Below, piece after piece: positions 55,257 through 64,000 of a DNA stretch of 64,000 nt. The stretch lies in the NCBI RefSeq assembly GCF_012848175.1, contig NZ_CP051651.1, forward strand, positions 4,103,501 through 4,167,500, in the 5' to 3' direction. The notes beneath the pieces are model-generated. The model worked only from the letters and a program-made list of their open reading frames with translations. It did not search any database and was not told the origin of the DNA. The DNA is from Xanthomonas campestris pv. badrii. GTDB taxonomy: Bacteria; Pseudomonadota; Gammaproteobacteria; Xanthomonadales; Xanthomonadaceae. The position numbers and the translations under genes were made by a program. Position 1 is the first letter of the stretch. Each line of letters begins with the position of its first letter.

Positions 55257-56591
55257 TCAGCTCCGGATCGCCCACAGTTGCAACTCCAGCCCGGCGAATT
55301 CGCTGCCGAAGTGGAACGCGATACCGCCGGAGGTCTTCAAGCTGCGCCATAGCGCCGCGCTCTTGTCGAACTCGAAGTACAGGTAGCCGGCGTGGTAGGG
55401 AATCTGCCGCGGCGCCACCGGCATCGGGTTGGCCACGATGCCCGGCAACTGCAGGTTGACCAGATCGCGGATCTGCTCCACCGGGCCGATCTTGGCGTGC
55501 GCCGGCAGCAGCCGGCGTAACTCTTCGCTGGGCATTTGCGCCTTGGCAGCCAGCACGAAGGCGGCGCTGTCCAGCAGCGTGGGATCGGGCACCATCGCCA
55601 CCCACACGCCGAATTTGCGTGCCTGCATCGGCAATGGCGTGGCGGTCTGTTCGAGCACTGCGCTCAGGCTGCTGCGCAACGCGCCGATCAGCGGCTCGAA
55701 GCTCTCCTGCTGTGCCTCATGCCGGTAGACCGGCGATGCCGGCGGGCGCTTGCCGGGCGCGGTGAAGGTGCTCAGCTCGCCGGCCAGCGCAAGCAAGCCG
55801 CGGAACAAGTCTTCCGGATGCGCCAGCGGTGCGGCGGCCCAGTGCGCGATCTGCGGTTGCCAGCGGTTGACCAGCTGCAGCAGCAGGAAATCGGCGATAT
55901 CGGCCGCGCCGCCGCGGTCGGTGAGCGTCACCCGTGCGGCCAGGGCTTCGCCACGCTGGTGCAGCAGCCCGAGCAGCTCGGTCAGGAACGTGGCCAGCCG
56001 CGGCGCGGCCTGGCACACCATCGCGCTGGGAATGAAGTGTGGGTCCAGCACCACCTGGCGATCGGCGCGCGTTTCGATGATGCGCGCCACCGCGATGCGG
56101 TCCAGCCCTTCCAGTGGCTGCGATTGCGGCAGCAGCCGCGTGCTCAGGCCGCCGACTTCCATCAGCACCGCCTCGGAAGTGCTGCCGGATGCATCGCCGC
56201 TTTCGGTTTCGCGCACGCGGTAGCGGAACAACTGATCGACCGGCGATTCCGGGCGCCCCAGCTCCGGCTGCGCCGGCACCTTCAACGGCAGGGTGAGATA
56301 GACGATCTGGTCGCGGCAATTGGGCTCCACCTCCATGGCCACCGGCAACGGATCGTCGCCCGGCATCGCGAACGGCGTGCCATCGGCAAACACCCCGCGT
56401 GCCCGGCGCAGCCCCAGCTTGCCCACTGCCAGCAGATCGGTTTCCCATTCCAGTTCGCTCACGCCCCAGGCGTGCGGCCGCAGCCGCGCCGCACGCAGAT
56501 CGACATAGCGCTCCAGGTAGCGTTCCTGCTGCTGCAGATGCTGCGGGCGCAGGAACAGCCCCTCGCTCCACACGACCTTGTTGTTGTGCAT
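55257..56591 (-). CDS. tssK: T6SS baseplate protein TssK
   Basis: 444 residues beginning MHNNKVVWSEGLFLRPQHLQQQ, the conserved TssK N-terminus. It links the baseplate to the TssL/TssM membrane complex. The ATG at 56,591 has a good ribosome site (AGGTGG) 4 bases upstream; a frame to 56,912 has no family sequence. First of a tightly packed run tssK-tssL-tssM-tagF-pppA-ppkA, so a promoter is expected in 56,592-57,098. Confidence 0.94.
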   Translation of the reverse strand: MHNNKVVWSEGLFLRPQHLQQQERYLERYVDLRAARLRPHAWGVSELEWETDLLAVGKLGLRRARGVFADGTPFAMPGDDPLPVAMEVEPNCRDQIVYLTLPLKVPAQPELGRPESPVDQLFRYRVRETESGDASGSTSEAVLMEVGGLSTRLLPQSQPLEGLDRIAVARIIETRADRQVVLDPHFIPSAMVCQAAPRLATFLTELLGLLHQRGEALAARVTLTDRGGAADIADFLLLQLVNRWQPQIAHWAAAPLAHPEDLFRGLLALAGELSTFTAPGKRPPASPVYRHEAQQESFEPLIGALRSSLSAVLEQTATPLPMQARKFGVWVAMVPDPTLLDSAAFVLAAKAQMPSEELRRLLPAHAKIGPVEQIRDLVNLQLPGIVANPMPVAPRQIPYHAGYLYFEFDKSAALWRSLKTSGGIAFHFGSEFAGLELQLWAIRS

Positions 56592-57098
56592 GATCCACCT
56601 GCGGTGAGAAAGACGGCCGCCGCGTGAGGCCTTGGCGCCCCGCCACGCTGTCGCTGGCAGTGCATGTCCGCTCCGGCACGCGTGCCGATGGGCCGAGCTG
56701 ATGGACCGATCTTGCGCCGCAGCCAGGCACCCAACCCGACAGAATGTCTCAGCCCTCAAGCTGCAGAACGTCGCTACCAGGCGCCGCTGGCAGCGCGTCG
56801 CCGACCGGTGCTGCACCCCGGGTGGCAACCGTTTCCCTGCCCTTTTCTGTGTGACCCCAACCGAAATCTGACCCCGCCCGCGCTGCGCGCGTTCATCGAA
56901 TTCGTCAAACAATTGCCTGACTGAGAGCAGCTGACAAAACTCCTGCCTTCACCGCCAGGCGGGCGCGGCCGGTGCCGGGGATCGACATGCACCACTCGTG
57001 CACTCCGGTTCCTCTGCGCCGCACCTACCTGACGAACGCTCGCGACGGTTTGGTAGCCGCTCCAAGCCTTGCGCCCCTGCGGTCGCAACGCGCCCGTG
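56592..57098. other. Intergenic region with a possible LysR-type tail remnant
   Basis: 507 bases between the fha stop and the tssK start. On the plus strand a frame ending at 56,924 closes with TPPALRAFIEFVKQLPD, like the C-terminal residues of LysR-type regulators; nothing upstream of it looks LysR-like. A tssJ gene, expected in many T6SS loci, was not found. The rest shows no gene. Confidence 0.4.
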
Positions 57099-58472
57099 TC
57101 ACCCCTGCGATCCGCGTGCCGCAGGCTGGCGCCGCGCCGATTTCAGGCGTGCCAGCTGCGCCTCGTAGGCGCGGGCGAACTCGTCGCCGAACAGGCGGCG
57201 GAAGCAGTCGTCCGGGTCGCTACGCAGCTGCTCGAAGTTGTCGCGATAGCGCTCCCAGTAACGCCCCTTGCCGCCGAAGCTCAAGCGCTTGCCGCCGGCG
57301 TCGGCCTCCTGCTCCAGCCGGTCCGGGCTGAAGTGGAACAGCATCGCGTCGAAGGCCGCGCGCATGCCGGCCAGCATCGCCATCTGGTGGCAGCGGATAT
57401 CGTCGAAGGCATCCTCGAATGCCGGCACCCCGGACAGGAACGCGGGGCTGGGCGGGGCCAGCAGTTTCTGCAGGGCATCGTCGGCGGTGGCGGCGAACTT
57501 GAGCGGGTTGTTCTCCGACCGCTGGATCACCGTGACCGGCAGGCGGAAGCTGTTCTTGATCTCCGCACGTGCGCGCAGTACGTCCATCACGCCATCCACC
57601 ACGATGGCGAAGATGCGATCCAGCTCTGGTGGCAGGGATGTTGCTGACGTCGATGCATCCGATGGGTCTGATGCGCGCGGGAGCATCGCTGCCACCGGCG
57701 ACGCCGACAGCGCTGCTGGAGCAGCCAGCGTGCCGGCCATGGATGATGACGAAAGCGATGGCGATGGCGATGGCGGCGCAAAATCGCCCAGCGTCATATC
57801 CCAGTTTTCCGGCAAGGTGGCGCGCGCGTCGGCACTGGCCGGCGGGCGAAAATAGTCCTGATTGGCGTTGCTCTGATTCCAGGCGCTGGGCGTGGTGTCA
57901 CGCGCCGGTGCAGGCAGCGGGTCGAGCAGGCGCAACGGGTCCAGCTCGCGCGGCGTGCCGCCCAGCAGCAGATCGTCCAGCAGCGGGTCCACGGCAGGGC
58001 GCGCAGCAGGCGGCGTCTCGAACTCCAGCACATCAAAGCCCGCAGCGGTGGTCGCGGCACGCGCCGGCGCAGCCGGCGGCGCTACCTGGGTGCGGTCGTC
58101 CATCGCATCCAGCAGCGGGTCCAACGCCGGCGCGGGTGTCGGGGCGACAGCCAGCGATTGCACTTGCACCTGGATCTCGAAGCTATCGAGCTGCAGACGG
58201 TCGCCATCGCTGAGCGCGGACGGGTCCGCACGCGTCAACGCCTTGCCGTTGAGCGACATGCCGTTGGTGCTGCGGTCCTCGATGAAGTACATGCCGTTGA
58301 GAAAACGCACCACCGCATGCGTGCGCGACACCCCCGGTGCTGCCAGCACCCAATCGCTCTCGTCCGAGCGCCCGATGCTGCCGCCGCTGCCGGCGAACCG
58401 CTTCTGCGCATTGGGCCCGAACTGCGCGGCGTGCGCGCCGCCAACGGTGAGGATCAACTGCGAACTGGACAC
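57099..58472 (-). CDS. fha: T6SS FHA-domain protein (Fha/TagH)
   Basis: 457 residues. N-terminal FHA domain (about 1-100) with GRSDESDW, SRTHAVVRF and STNGMSLNG; a long Pro/Ala/Asp-rich linker; and a C-terminal VI_FHA domain (KGRYWERYRDNFEQL; FRRLFGDEFARAYEAQL). The FHA domain binds phosphothreonine, made by PpkA and removed by PppA, to trigger assembly. The GTG at 58,472 has an AGGAG ribosome site; no ATG fits. It is separated from tssK by 507 bases. Confidence 0.9.
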   Translation of the reverse strand: MSSSQLILTVGGAHAAQFGPNAQKRFAGSGGSIGRSDESDWVLAAPGVSRTHAVVRFLNGMYFIEDRSTNGMSLNGKALTRADPSALSDGDRLQLDSFEIQVQVQSLAVAPTPAPALDPLLDAMDDRTQVAPPAAPARAATTAAGFDVLEFETPPAARPAVDPLLDDLLLGGTPRELDPLRLLDPLPAPARDTTPSAWNQSNANQDYFRPPASADARATLPENWDMTLGDFAPPSPSPSLSSSSMAGTLAAPAALSASPVAAMLPRASDPSDASTSATSLPPELDRIFAIVVDGVMDVLRARAEIKNSFRLPVTVIQRSENNPLKFAATADDALQKLLAPPSPAFLSGVPAFEDAFDDIRCHQMAMLAGMRAAFDAMLFHFSPDRLEQEADAGGKRLSFGGKGRYWERYRDNFEQLRSDPDDCFRRLFGDEFARAYEAQLARLKSARRQPAARGSQG

Positions 58473-58615
58473 GACACGGGCTCCTGCAAATGATGATCGA
58501 TATTCAAAAAAAAAACGTGGTGCGGCTGACAGCAGGTAGCGAGCGGCTATGCAGGGTTTGCTGGCCACTTGGGGTCATCTGGATGGTCCCCAACCGCATT
58601 GGTCGAGGGCGCGGT

Positions 58616-58715
58616 GCCCTCACCGCTCACGGGACACGCCGTTAACCCGTCCCGGGGGCTCGATGGCTGCATCCATGCCGCCAACGGTCCCGCAAGCGGC
58701 GAGGACACCGCACCA
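58616..58715. repeat. Dispersed double-hairpin repeat, copy 4 (inverted, degraded)
   Basis: Read on the minus strand it follows the pattern of copy 3: TGCGGGACCGTTGGCGGCAT, GGATGCAGCC and ACGGCGTGTCCCG in the same order. Arms are less complementary than in the other copies. It lies in the 632-base gap 58,473-59,104 in opposite orientation to copy 3, 135 bases away. Confidence 0.6.
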
Positions 58716-58849
58716 GAGGGTGAGTCGGTTGCTTTGTTGAAAGCCACCTGGTGATCGCGGTGCGCTGCAAAGCTGATCGGAGCTGGCGTCATTCGAGAAA
58801 CCTGCCTTATGCCTTGCTTGCACCATGCATACCGACCATTTCAGATGGT

Positions 58850-58951
58850 CCTTGCCCGCCCACCGGCGCGGGACCTTGAGCGGCATGGATGCCGAGCCAG
58901 AGCCTCCAAGGACGGATTCACGGCGTGTCCCGCGTTGGTGGGCGGGCAAGG
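58850..58951. repeat. Dispersed double-hairpin repeat, copy 3
   Basis: Outer arms CCTTGCCCGCCCACCGGCGC and GTGGGCGGGCAAGG pair well; the inner part reads GCGGCATGGATGCCGAGC. Closely related to copies 1 and 2. Nothing else was recognised in the gap between fha and the VgrG-linked gene. Confidence 0.78.
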
Positions 58952-59104
58952 GCTCTGCAACCAGACCACAGACCCACTGCCCTGCAGCCGATGCAGCCAC
59001 GGCGTCCAGGCCCCACGACACCCCGGATTTCACGCTATTGAAGTGGCTGGAAAACACTGCGCACACTGGATCGACCGCTTTGCTGCAATGACCAACAAGC
59101 GATC

Positions 59105-59653
59105 TCATGGCGCACCCGCACTGGTGAGCAACTCCAAGGCATGCATCGCGTAGCCGCTGCGGCGCGCCGCCAGCTGCGCCGGCTCGCGTGCAGCCAGCAA
59201 GGTGATGGCGGCGGCCACCGCGCGCGCGGTCAGATGCTCGGCCGGCGGCACCTGTGTGGCCTGTTGCGGCGGCGCCAGGCTGCCACCGGACCAGGCCACT
59301 GCCGCTGCCAGCCACGCACCCAGGGAGACGTAGCCACCGGCATGCGCAAACGCCTGCGCCGCGCGGCGATGCGTTTCGCTGGGGTCGCGCACCCACTTTT
59401 CCGCCAGCGCGGCACCGGCGCGGTCTTCCTCGTCCAGCGCTTCGCCGCGCACGCACTGGCACAGCCAGGCCACCGCGTAGCGCTTGGGCAGCAGGCGCGC
59501 GAGCAGCTTGATCGCATCCTCGTCGTGGCCATGCGCCAGCAGGGCGCGCACCGCCGCCTGCGGCGCGATCGGCGTGGCCAGCTGCGCACGCGCCGGCGCG
59601 GAGACCTGCATGTCCGCGCACGCCTGCGCCAGCGAGAGCATGGGCGCGCTCAT
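59105..59653 (-). CDS. VgrG-linked helical protein of unknown function
   Basis: 182 residues, mostly Ala-rich helices (VRALLAHGHDEDAIKLLARLLPKRYAVAWLCQCV) with a WVRDPSETHRRAAQAFA segment. Resembles small proteins that follow vgrG in xanthomonads; a DUF6931-type assignment is possible but not certain. The ATG overlaps the vgrG stop (59,650-59,653), so it is made together with VgrG and may serve as its adaptor or effector chaperone. Confidence 0.72.
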   Translation of the reverse strand: MSAPMLSLAQACADMQVSAPARAQLATPIAPQAAVRALLAHGHDEDAIKLLARLLPKRYAVAWLCQCVRGEALDEEDRAGAALAEKWVRDPSETHRRAAQAFAHAGGYVSLGAWLAAAVAWSGGSLAPPQQATQVPPAEHLTARAVAAAITLLAAREPAQLAARRSGYAMHALELLTSAGAP

Positions 59654-61614
59654 CCGATCATGATCAGGCCGCCGCCGACCTGCACCAGGGCATCGGCCTT
59701 GATGCTGACCAGCGGGCCCTTGAGCGTGGCCGAGGCGCCGGCTTCGGCGCTGAGCATGCCGCCGGACGACAACTTCAGCGTGCCATCGCCGGCCACTTCC
59801 GTGGCTGGCGATTTGGCCTGCAACTGCGCGTCGGCGATCAGCTTGATGGCGGTGGAGGTGGTCTTGGCCTCGGAACTTGCATCGATCAGGATCTTGACCC
59901 CGCTGAGCACGATGTCGCCGTTTTGCTTCATCACCAGCCGCGCACTGCCGGTCACCAGCTCGATCTCTTCGCCGGCCTGCAGCAGCAGTTTCTTGCCGAC
60001 ATCCACGCTGTCGTTGTTGTCGATGCGCGCGGTGCGGTCGTGCTTGACCGTGAGCACCTGATCGTTGTCCACCGTGGCGGTATGGTCGTGCTGCACCGCT
60101 TCGCACAGGTCGCGCTGCGCGCGCAGGTAGACCTCTTCGGCGCCGGCTTTGTCGTCGAAGCGCAGCTCGTTGAAATCCGCGCTGCCGCCCAGCAGGCTGC
60201 GGCTGCGCACGCCGCTTTGGGTCTTGTTGTCCGGCAGCGCGAACGGCAGCGCGTGATCGGCGTTGTACACGCTGCCCACGATCAGCGGGCGGTCCGGGTC
60301 GCCTTCCAGAAAACTCACCACCACCTCCTGCCCCACCCGCGGCAGACTCATCGCGCCCCAGCCCTTGCCCGCCCACATCGAGGCCACCCTCACCCAGCAC
60401 GACGGTGCGCCATGCGCGCGTGCGGAGCCGGACCAGTGGAAGGTGACCTGCACACGGCCATGTGCATCCACCACGATGTCTTCGTCGGTGTCGCCGGTCA
60501 CCACCGCGGTCTGCAGGCCGGCAATGCTGGGCATGGGCGTGCGCGCCACGCTGCGAAACGGCAGCCGGCTTTCCATCACCTGCACGGTACTGGAAAACGG
60601 CGGCGCGTCGGCATGCCCGGGCGCTGCCAGCGTTGTCTGCGCCGAGAGCACCAGATACTCCTGATTGAGCTCGCTGCGCGGATGGCCGTGCAGGGTGAAC
60701 AACGCCCCCACCATCAGCCCGCAGGCATTGGTGGTGGCCTGGTGGCTGGCGCGCTGCACGTTGTGCGCCTCGGTGCGGACCTGCACATAGCGGCTGCCAT
60801 CGGCCTGCAGCGCATGCGGGCCGGGGTAATCGAACGCGGCCAGGCCATCCACCGGGTGCAGGCCGGCGCCGCTGGCGTCGAACTCGGCCGCCAGCGAGGC
60901 GCGTGGCTGCTGCGGGTCGTAATCGGTGACGACATGCTGGGTGGAATGCAGCGCGCGGGCGTTACGCCAGCGGCTCACCACCGAGCGCAGGATGCGCCGG
61001 TTTTCCAGTTCCGGCGGCACGTACGGCAGGCTGTCCACGCCGTTGCGCTGCGCATGCGCGCCCAGCGCGTCGCACAGCACCATCGTGTGCGCACTGCGGC
61101 CATGGGTGAAGTAGTAATAGATGCCTTCCTGCTCCAGCAGCCGGCTGATGAAGCTGAAATCGTCTTCGCGGTATTGCACGCAGTAGGTGCGCTTGGGGTA
61201 CTGCGTGCTCAGTTGCTGCTGCACATCGCTGTAGCCGATCTCGCCCAGCACGCTGACGACGATCTCCGGCACGCTCAGGTCCTGATAGATGCGGCAATCG
61301 CGCCGTTGGGTGAGCAGCCATGGCCGCGGCACCAGGTGCAGCTCCAGCACCGTGTAGGCGATCGCATCGACGACGGTGACGCCGGCCTGCGCGCAGGTGG
61401 CCACGATGCCGTGGTACCAACGCTGCTCGCCGTTGTCGTCAGCCAGTTGGACCGCCACCGGCGTGGCGAGCAACGCCCCCAGGTTGGGCTGTGCATCCGT
61501 GCACAGGGCATCGATGCGGTAGTCGAACAACTGCCCCAAGGCCTCGTGCGCCTGCATGCGGTGCAGCCGCAGGCGGTCGCCAAGGTCGGAGTGCAGCGTG
61601 ATGGTGCGCGGCAT
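59650..61614 (-). CDS. vgrG: T6SS spike protein VgrG
   Basis: 654 residues. Phage gp27-like N-terminal domain (FDYRIDAL...YREDDFSFISRLLEQEGIYYYF), gp5-like OB fold (GRVQVTFHW, SLPRVGQEVVVSFLEGDPDRPLI) and a DUF2345-type beta-helix tail ending VQVGGGLIMIG. There is no extra C-terminal toxin domain, so effectors must bind non-covalently or ride on the PAAR protein. The ATG at 61,614 is the family start; an upstream in-frame ATG at 61,704 adds unrelated residues. Confidence 0.95.
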   Translation of the reverse strand: MPRTITLHSDLGDRLRLHRMQAHEALGQLFDYRIDALCTDAQPNLGALLATPVAVQLADDNGEQRWYHGIVATCAQAGVTVVDAIAYTVLELHLVPRPWLLTQRRDCRIYQDLSVPEIVVSVLGEIGYSDVQQQLSTQYPKRTYCVQYREDDFSFISRLLEQEGIYYYFTHGRSAHTMVLCDALGAHAQRNGVDSLPYVPPELENRRILRSVVSRWRNARALHSTQHVVTDYDPQQPRASLAAEFDASGAGLHPVDGLAAFDYPGPHALQADGSRYVQVRTEAHNVQRASHQATTNACGLMVGALFTLHGHPRSELNQEYLVLSAQTTLAAPGHADAPPFSSTVQVMESRLPFRSVARTPMPSIAGLQTAVVTGDTDEDIVVDAHGRVQVTFHWSGSARAHGAPSCWVRVASMWAGKGWGAMSLPRVGQEVVVSFLEGDPDRPLIVGSVYNADHALPFALPDNKTQSGVRSRSLLGGSADFNELRFDDKAGAEEVYLRAQRDLCEAVQHDHTATVDNDQVLTVKHDRTARIDNNDSVDVGKKLLLQAGEEIELVTGSARLVMKQNGDIVLSGVKILIDASSEAKTTSTAIKLIADAQLQAKSPATEVAGDGTLKLSSGGMLSAEAGASATLKGPLVSIKADALVQVGGGLIMIG

Positions 61615-61764
61615 CGAAGCATCCACAGGTGGGTAGGCAACGCGGGGTGCGCCGGCCGGCAGTGCACAATCGCCGGCCTGCGCGCACCGTCGCATGCCGG
61701 TCACGGGCCATCACTGCCAGGGCGATGCTCCCATGCAGGCAGCGGGCAAAGCCGACATTTCGTC

Positions 61765-63096
61765 TCAGCACTGCGCAGGCGTGCGCGCCGTCACGACCCA
61801 TCCGTGCACAGGCTGGCCACGCTCGCTGCGCAGCACATCCAGCAAGATTGCCATCGGCTGCAGACCGGCGCTGTGCAAGGCGGCCACCACATGCGCATGG
61901 CTGTGCTGATAGCGGCCGCTGGCATCCAGGTCGACCCGGTCGCCGTCTGTCTCCAGCGCCTCGACGGTGAAGCCAAGCACGCCGCCAGGCCGCAATGCAC
62001 CGGCCGCCGCCGCCAGCACCGGTTGCAGCGCGCCGAAGTACACCAGCGTGTCTGCGCAGGCCACCACATCCCAGCGCGCGGGCGTCCCCTGCAGGTAGGC
62101 GGTGAGTTCGGCCACCTCCAGCGCATCGTAGCCGCCGCGCTGCTGCGCCTTGGCCACCATGCCTGGCGACAGGTCCACACCCACCAGCTGCTGCGCATAC
62201 GGCCGCAGCAGGGGCGCGCACAATCCTGTGCCGCAGCCGGCATCCAGGATGGCCAAGTTGGCGCTCGGCGCGGGCAGGCATGCCGCCAATGCGTCGGCCA
62301 GGCGCTGGGGCGCGCGGTAGTCCAGGTTGTGCAGCAGTTGTTCGTCGAAGCTGTCGGCAAAGCCATCGAACAGCTCGCGTACATAGCTGTCCCCGGCACG
62401 CGGCGGCGCGGCGACGCCACCGCAGGCCGCGAGCATGTGCGCGGCCACCGCATTGCCCGGGTCGCGCGCCAGCCACGCACGATAGACCGCCTGCGCCTGC
62501 ACGTGCTCGCCAAGCAGGTAGAGCCCGGTGCCCAGCGCCTCGCGCGCCGGCAGATGCTCCGGCGCCAGGGTGCAGGCCTGCTGCAGGCACTCCACCGACT
62601 GCTGCAGATGCTCGGCGGCCTGCGCGTTGTTGCGCAGGAACAGCCCCAGCAAATAGTGCGCCTGTGCCGAGTCCGGATGGGTATGCAACAGCGCCGCGTA
62701 GGTGACGAAGGCCTCCTGCGGGCGCCGCTGCGCTTCCAGCACCGCAGCCAGATTGGCCAGCGCATCGGCATGGGCGGGTGCCAGCGTCAGGGCGCGGCGG
62801 TAGCACTGTTCGGCATCGCCCAGCCGCCCGCATTCGCGGTGGATGTTGCCCAGGTTGTTGCACGCATCCGGCTGGGCGGGGTCCAGCGCAAGCGCCTGGG
62901 TGATCGAGACCACGGCTGCGTCGCTCTGCCCGCGCTGATGCAGCAGGACGCCGTGGAAATGCTGTGCGTCCACGTGCGCGGGCTGTGCATCCAGCACCTG
63001 CCTGTACAACTGCGCGGCGCGGTCGAACTGGCCGCTGCGGTGCGCGTCGATGGCCTGTTGCAAGGTGTCCGGCGGCAGGCGGGTGGCGGTGTGCAT
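61765..63096 (-). CDS. TPR-repeat class I SAM methyltransferase
   Basis: 443 residues. About six tetratricopeptide repeats (1-225) are followed by a linker segment YVRELFDGFADSFDEQLL and a Rossmann methyltransferase (about 265-443) with the SAM motif DAGCGTG (285-291) and VGVDLS. The family is widespread but its substrates are mostly unknown. It lies between PAAR and vgrG, 150 bases upstream of vgrG, where effectors or their chaperones usually sit. The ATG at 63,096 has a GGAGAG ribosome site; a start at 63,180 would add PAPAPAP. Confidence 0.85.
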   Translation of the reverse strand: MHTATRLPPDTLQQAIDAHRSGQFDRAAQLYRQVLDAQPAHVDAQHFHGVLLHQRGQSDAAVVSITQALALDPAQPDACNNLGNIHRECGRLGDAEQCYRRALTLAPAHADALANLAAVLEAQRRPQEAFVTYAALLHTHPDSAQAHYLLGLFLRNNAQAAEHLQQSVECLQQACTLAPEHLPAREALGTGLYLLGEHVQAQAVYRAWLARDPGNAVAAHMLAACGGVAAPPRAGDSYVRELFDGFADSFDEQLLHNLDYRAPQRLADALAACLPAPSANLAILDAGCGTGLCAPLLRPYAQQLVGVDLSPGMVAKAQQRGGYDALEVAELTAYLQGTPARWDVVACADTLVYFGALQPVLAAAAGALRPGGVLGFTVEALETDGDRVDLDASGRYQHSHAHVVAALHSAGLQPMAILLDVLRSERGQPVHGWVVTARTPAQC

Positions 63097-63144
63097 CGGG
63101 GCTCTCCAAGGGGCGGCAAGATGACGACGGAATTGCTGCAGTAC

Positions 63145-63168
63145 GGGTGCGGGTGCGGGTGCGGGTTC
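63145..63168. repeat. Short tandem GGGTGC repeat
   Basis: Three GGGTGC units and a variant GGGTTC. It lies just upstream of the TPR-methyltransferase start and would code for Pro-Ala pairs if translation began at 63,180. Length change by slippage is possible but each unit is 6 bp, so the frame would be kept. Confidence 0.7.
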
Positions 63169-63323
63169 GACGATGCGCATCGTGACCGGCCAGTGCGTGC
63201 TGCGCGCCGGCGTTGCGCCTGTTGCAGGCGCGGTGCGCCCGCAGCATCGCGGCAATGGCTGCGGCTGTGGCCTGTGCGCACGCGGCGAACGCGCAGCAAC
63301 CATCCCGCGCGCGGCGGCTGCGC

Positions 63324-63611
63324 TCAGCCGATCAGCACGGTGAAGCACCCCAGGGTGATCACCCCGCCATGTGCGGTGCTGTCGCCCAGGCGTGCGGCCG
63401 GCTGCCCGGCGATCAACACGGTGGGCGCACCGGCCACGATGCTGTCCGGCGGGCCCACACACACCGCCGCATCGCCGATGCGTGCGGCAGGCAGGCCGCC
63501 GATCAGTACCGTGGGCGCACCGGGGCCGAGGATGGGGCCGCCCACGTGCGGCACCACCCCGGTCACCATCGGGCAGACGTGCAGGTCGGTCAGGCGTGCG
63601 GCGGGTTGCAT
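63324..63611 (-). CDS. PAAR-domain protein (T6SS spike tip)
   Basis: 95 residues consisting of one PAAR domain, with repeated APTVLIGGLPAARIGD and APTVLIAGQPAARLGD segments and His/Cys residues for the tip metal. It would sharpen the VgrG spike. It has no C-terminal toxin. The ATG at 63,611 gives the normal MQPAARLTD start. 227 bases separate it from the methyltransferase gene. Confidence 0.92.
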   Translation of the reverse strand: MQPAARLTDLHVCPMVTGVVPHVGGPILGPGAPTVLIGGLPAARIGDAAVCVGPPDSIVAGAPTVLIAGQPAARLGDSTAHGGVITLGCFTVLIG

Positions 63612-63681
63612 GGCAACGCTTCGATGCAATCGGTGGCGGGCACTGTGGCGCCTGCGCCTACCGCTCACCCGACAATTCGTC

Positions 63682-64000
63682 TCAGCGCTGCGCCACCACC
63701 GAGGTGCTCGCTGCGTCGGCATCGGCGTCGGCGGGCGTCGGTGTTGCCGGTTGCAGCTGCGCCAGGGTCTGCCGTGCGGCGCGCAGGGGCTCCTCGGCGT
63801 TGCCGAAGATGCCGGTGAGGATCTGCACCGCCTGCTGCGCATGCGCGCGTGCGTCGGCTGTCCGGCCCAGGGTGCGCTCGGCCTCGGACATGCCGCGCAG
63901 GATCTCGGCGGTCTGCGGGTGCGCACGGCCCAGCACCCGCAGCGAGGCCGTCAGCGTGGCGCGCTGTTCGGCCAGCGACTGTGCCGCCTGCCCAGCGTCC
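63682..64000 (-). CDS. TPR-containing protein, C-terminal part (5' end outside window)
   Basis: The frame is open to the right edge; about 105 residues are seen. They form tetratricopeptide-like helices (AHPQTAEILRGMSEAERTLGRTADARAHAQQAV) and a Pro/Ala/Asp-rich tail. Similar ends occur in TPR-fused Ser/Thr kinases, but no kinase sequence is in view. It precedes the PAAR gene on the same strand, with 70 bases between. Confidence 0.65.
   Translation of the reverse strand, partial: DAGQAAQSLAEQRATLTASLRVLGRAHPQTAEILRGMSEAERTLGRTADARAHAQQAVQILTGIFGNAEEPLRAARQTLAQLQPATPTPADADADAASTSVVAQR

Overview
The window looks like a chromosomal segment of a Xanthomonas strain. It is GC-rich and carries most of a xanthomonadin (brominated aryl polyene pigment) locus, hemF, polA and a C-rich small RNA of the sX13 type, followed by a type VI secretion locus. 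The neighbourhood suggests the citri/axonopodis/oryzae part of the genus. That is inference from gene content, not from a sequence search.

Region 1 (1-13,417) is the pigment locus. A leftward operon encodes an acyl carrier protein, a membrane protein, two acyltransferases, two hotdog dehydratases, a LolA-like protein, an MMPL exporter and a ketoreductase. Divergent from it are a flavin halogenase-like gene and the chorismatase XanB2, then the convergent 3-hydroxybenzoate ligase XanA2. A second halogenase-like gene enters from the left edge. Together these could make 3-hydroxybenzoate from chorismate, load it on an ACP, extend and reduce it, halogenate it, attach it to a lipid and export it.

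Region 2 (13,766-19,549) holds an S9 peptidase, a 270-bp MITE-like element, a complete IS4-family insertion sequence with an 11-bp target duplication, and a two-gene unit of unknown function.

Region 3 (19,821-28,027) is an accessory island. Nine leftward reading frames are packed with 3-4 base spacing or short overlaps: a frameshifted acetyltransferase/winged-helix remnant, a DUF692/MNIO iron oxidase, a protein resembling HExxH peptide hydroxylases, an ABC permease and ATPase, an MFS transporter, a PhyH-type dioxygenase, and a HEPN/nucleotidyltransferase toxin-antitoxin-like pair. A decayed IS701-type transposase lies upstream. This is the best candidate for an undescribed system: a RiPP-like tailoring and export operon with a HEPN/MNT pair coupled to its end and no visible precursor peptide.

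Region 4 (28,697-33,395) is core: hemF, an sX13-like sRNA, polA and a small lipoprotein gene.

Region 5 (33,578-64,000) is a leftward type VI secretion locus. It contains a partial TPR gene, PAAR, a TPR-methyltransferase, VgrG, a VgrG-linked small protein, Fha, TssK, TssL, TssM, TagF, a PppA phosphatase, a PpkA-like kinase and TssA. A complete two-partner secretion pair (TpsB and a 2,895-residue haemagglutinin-like TpsA) sits inside it, between the kinase and TssA, joined by overlapping stop and start codons. TssB, C, D, E, F, G, H and J were not seen in the window. A roughly 100-bp double-hairpin repeat occurs at four places (near 1.7, 28.4, 58.65 and 58.9 kb).
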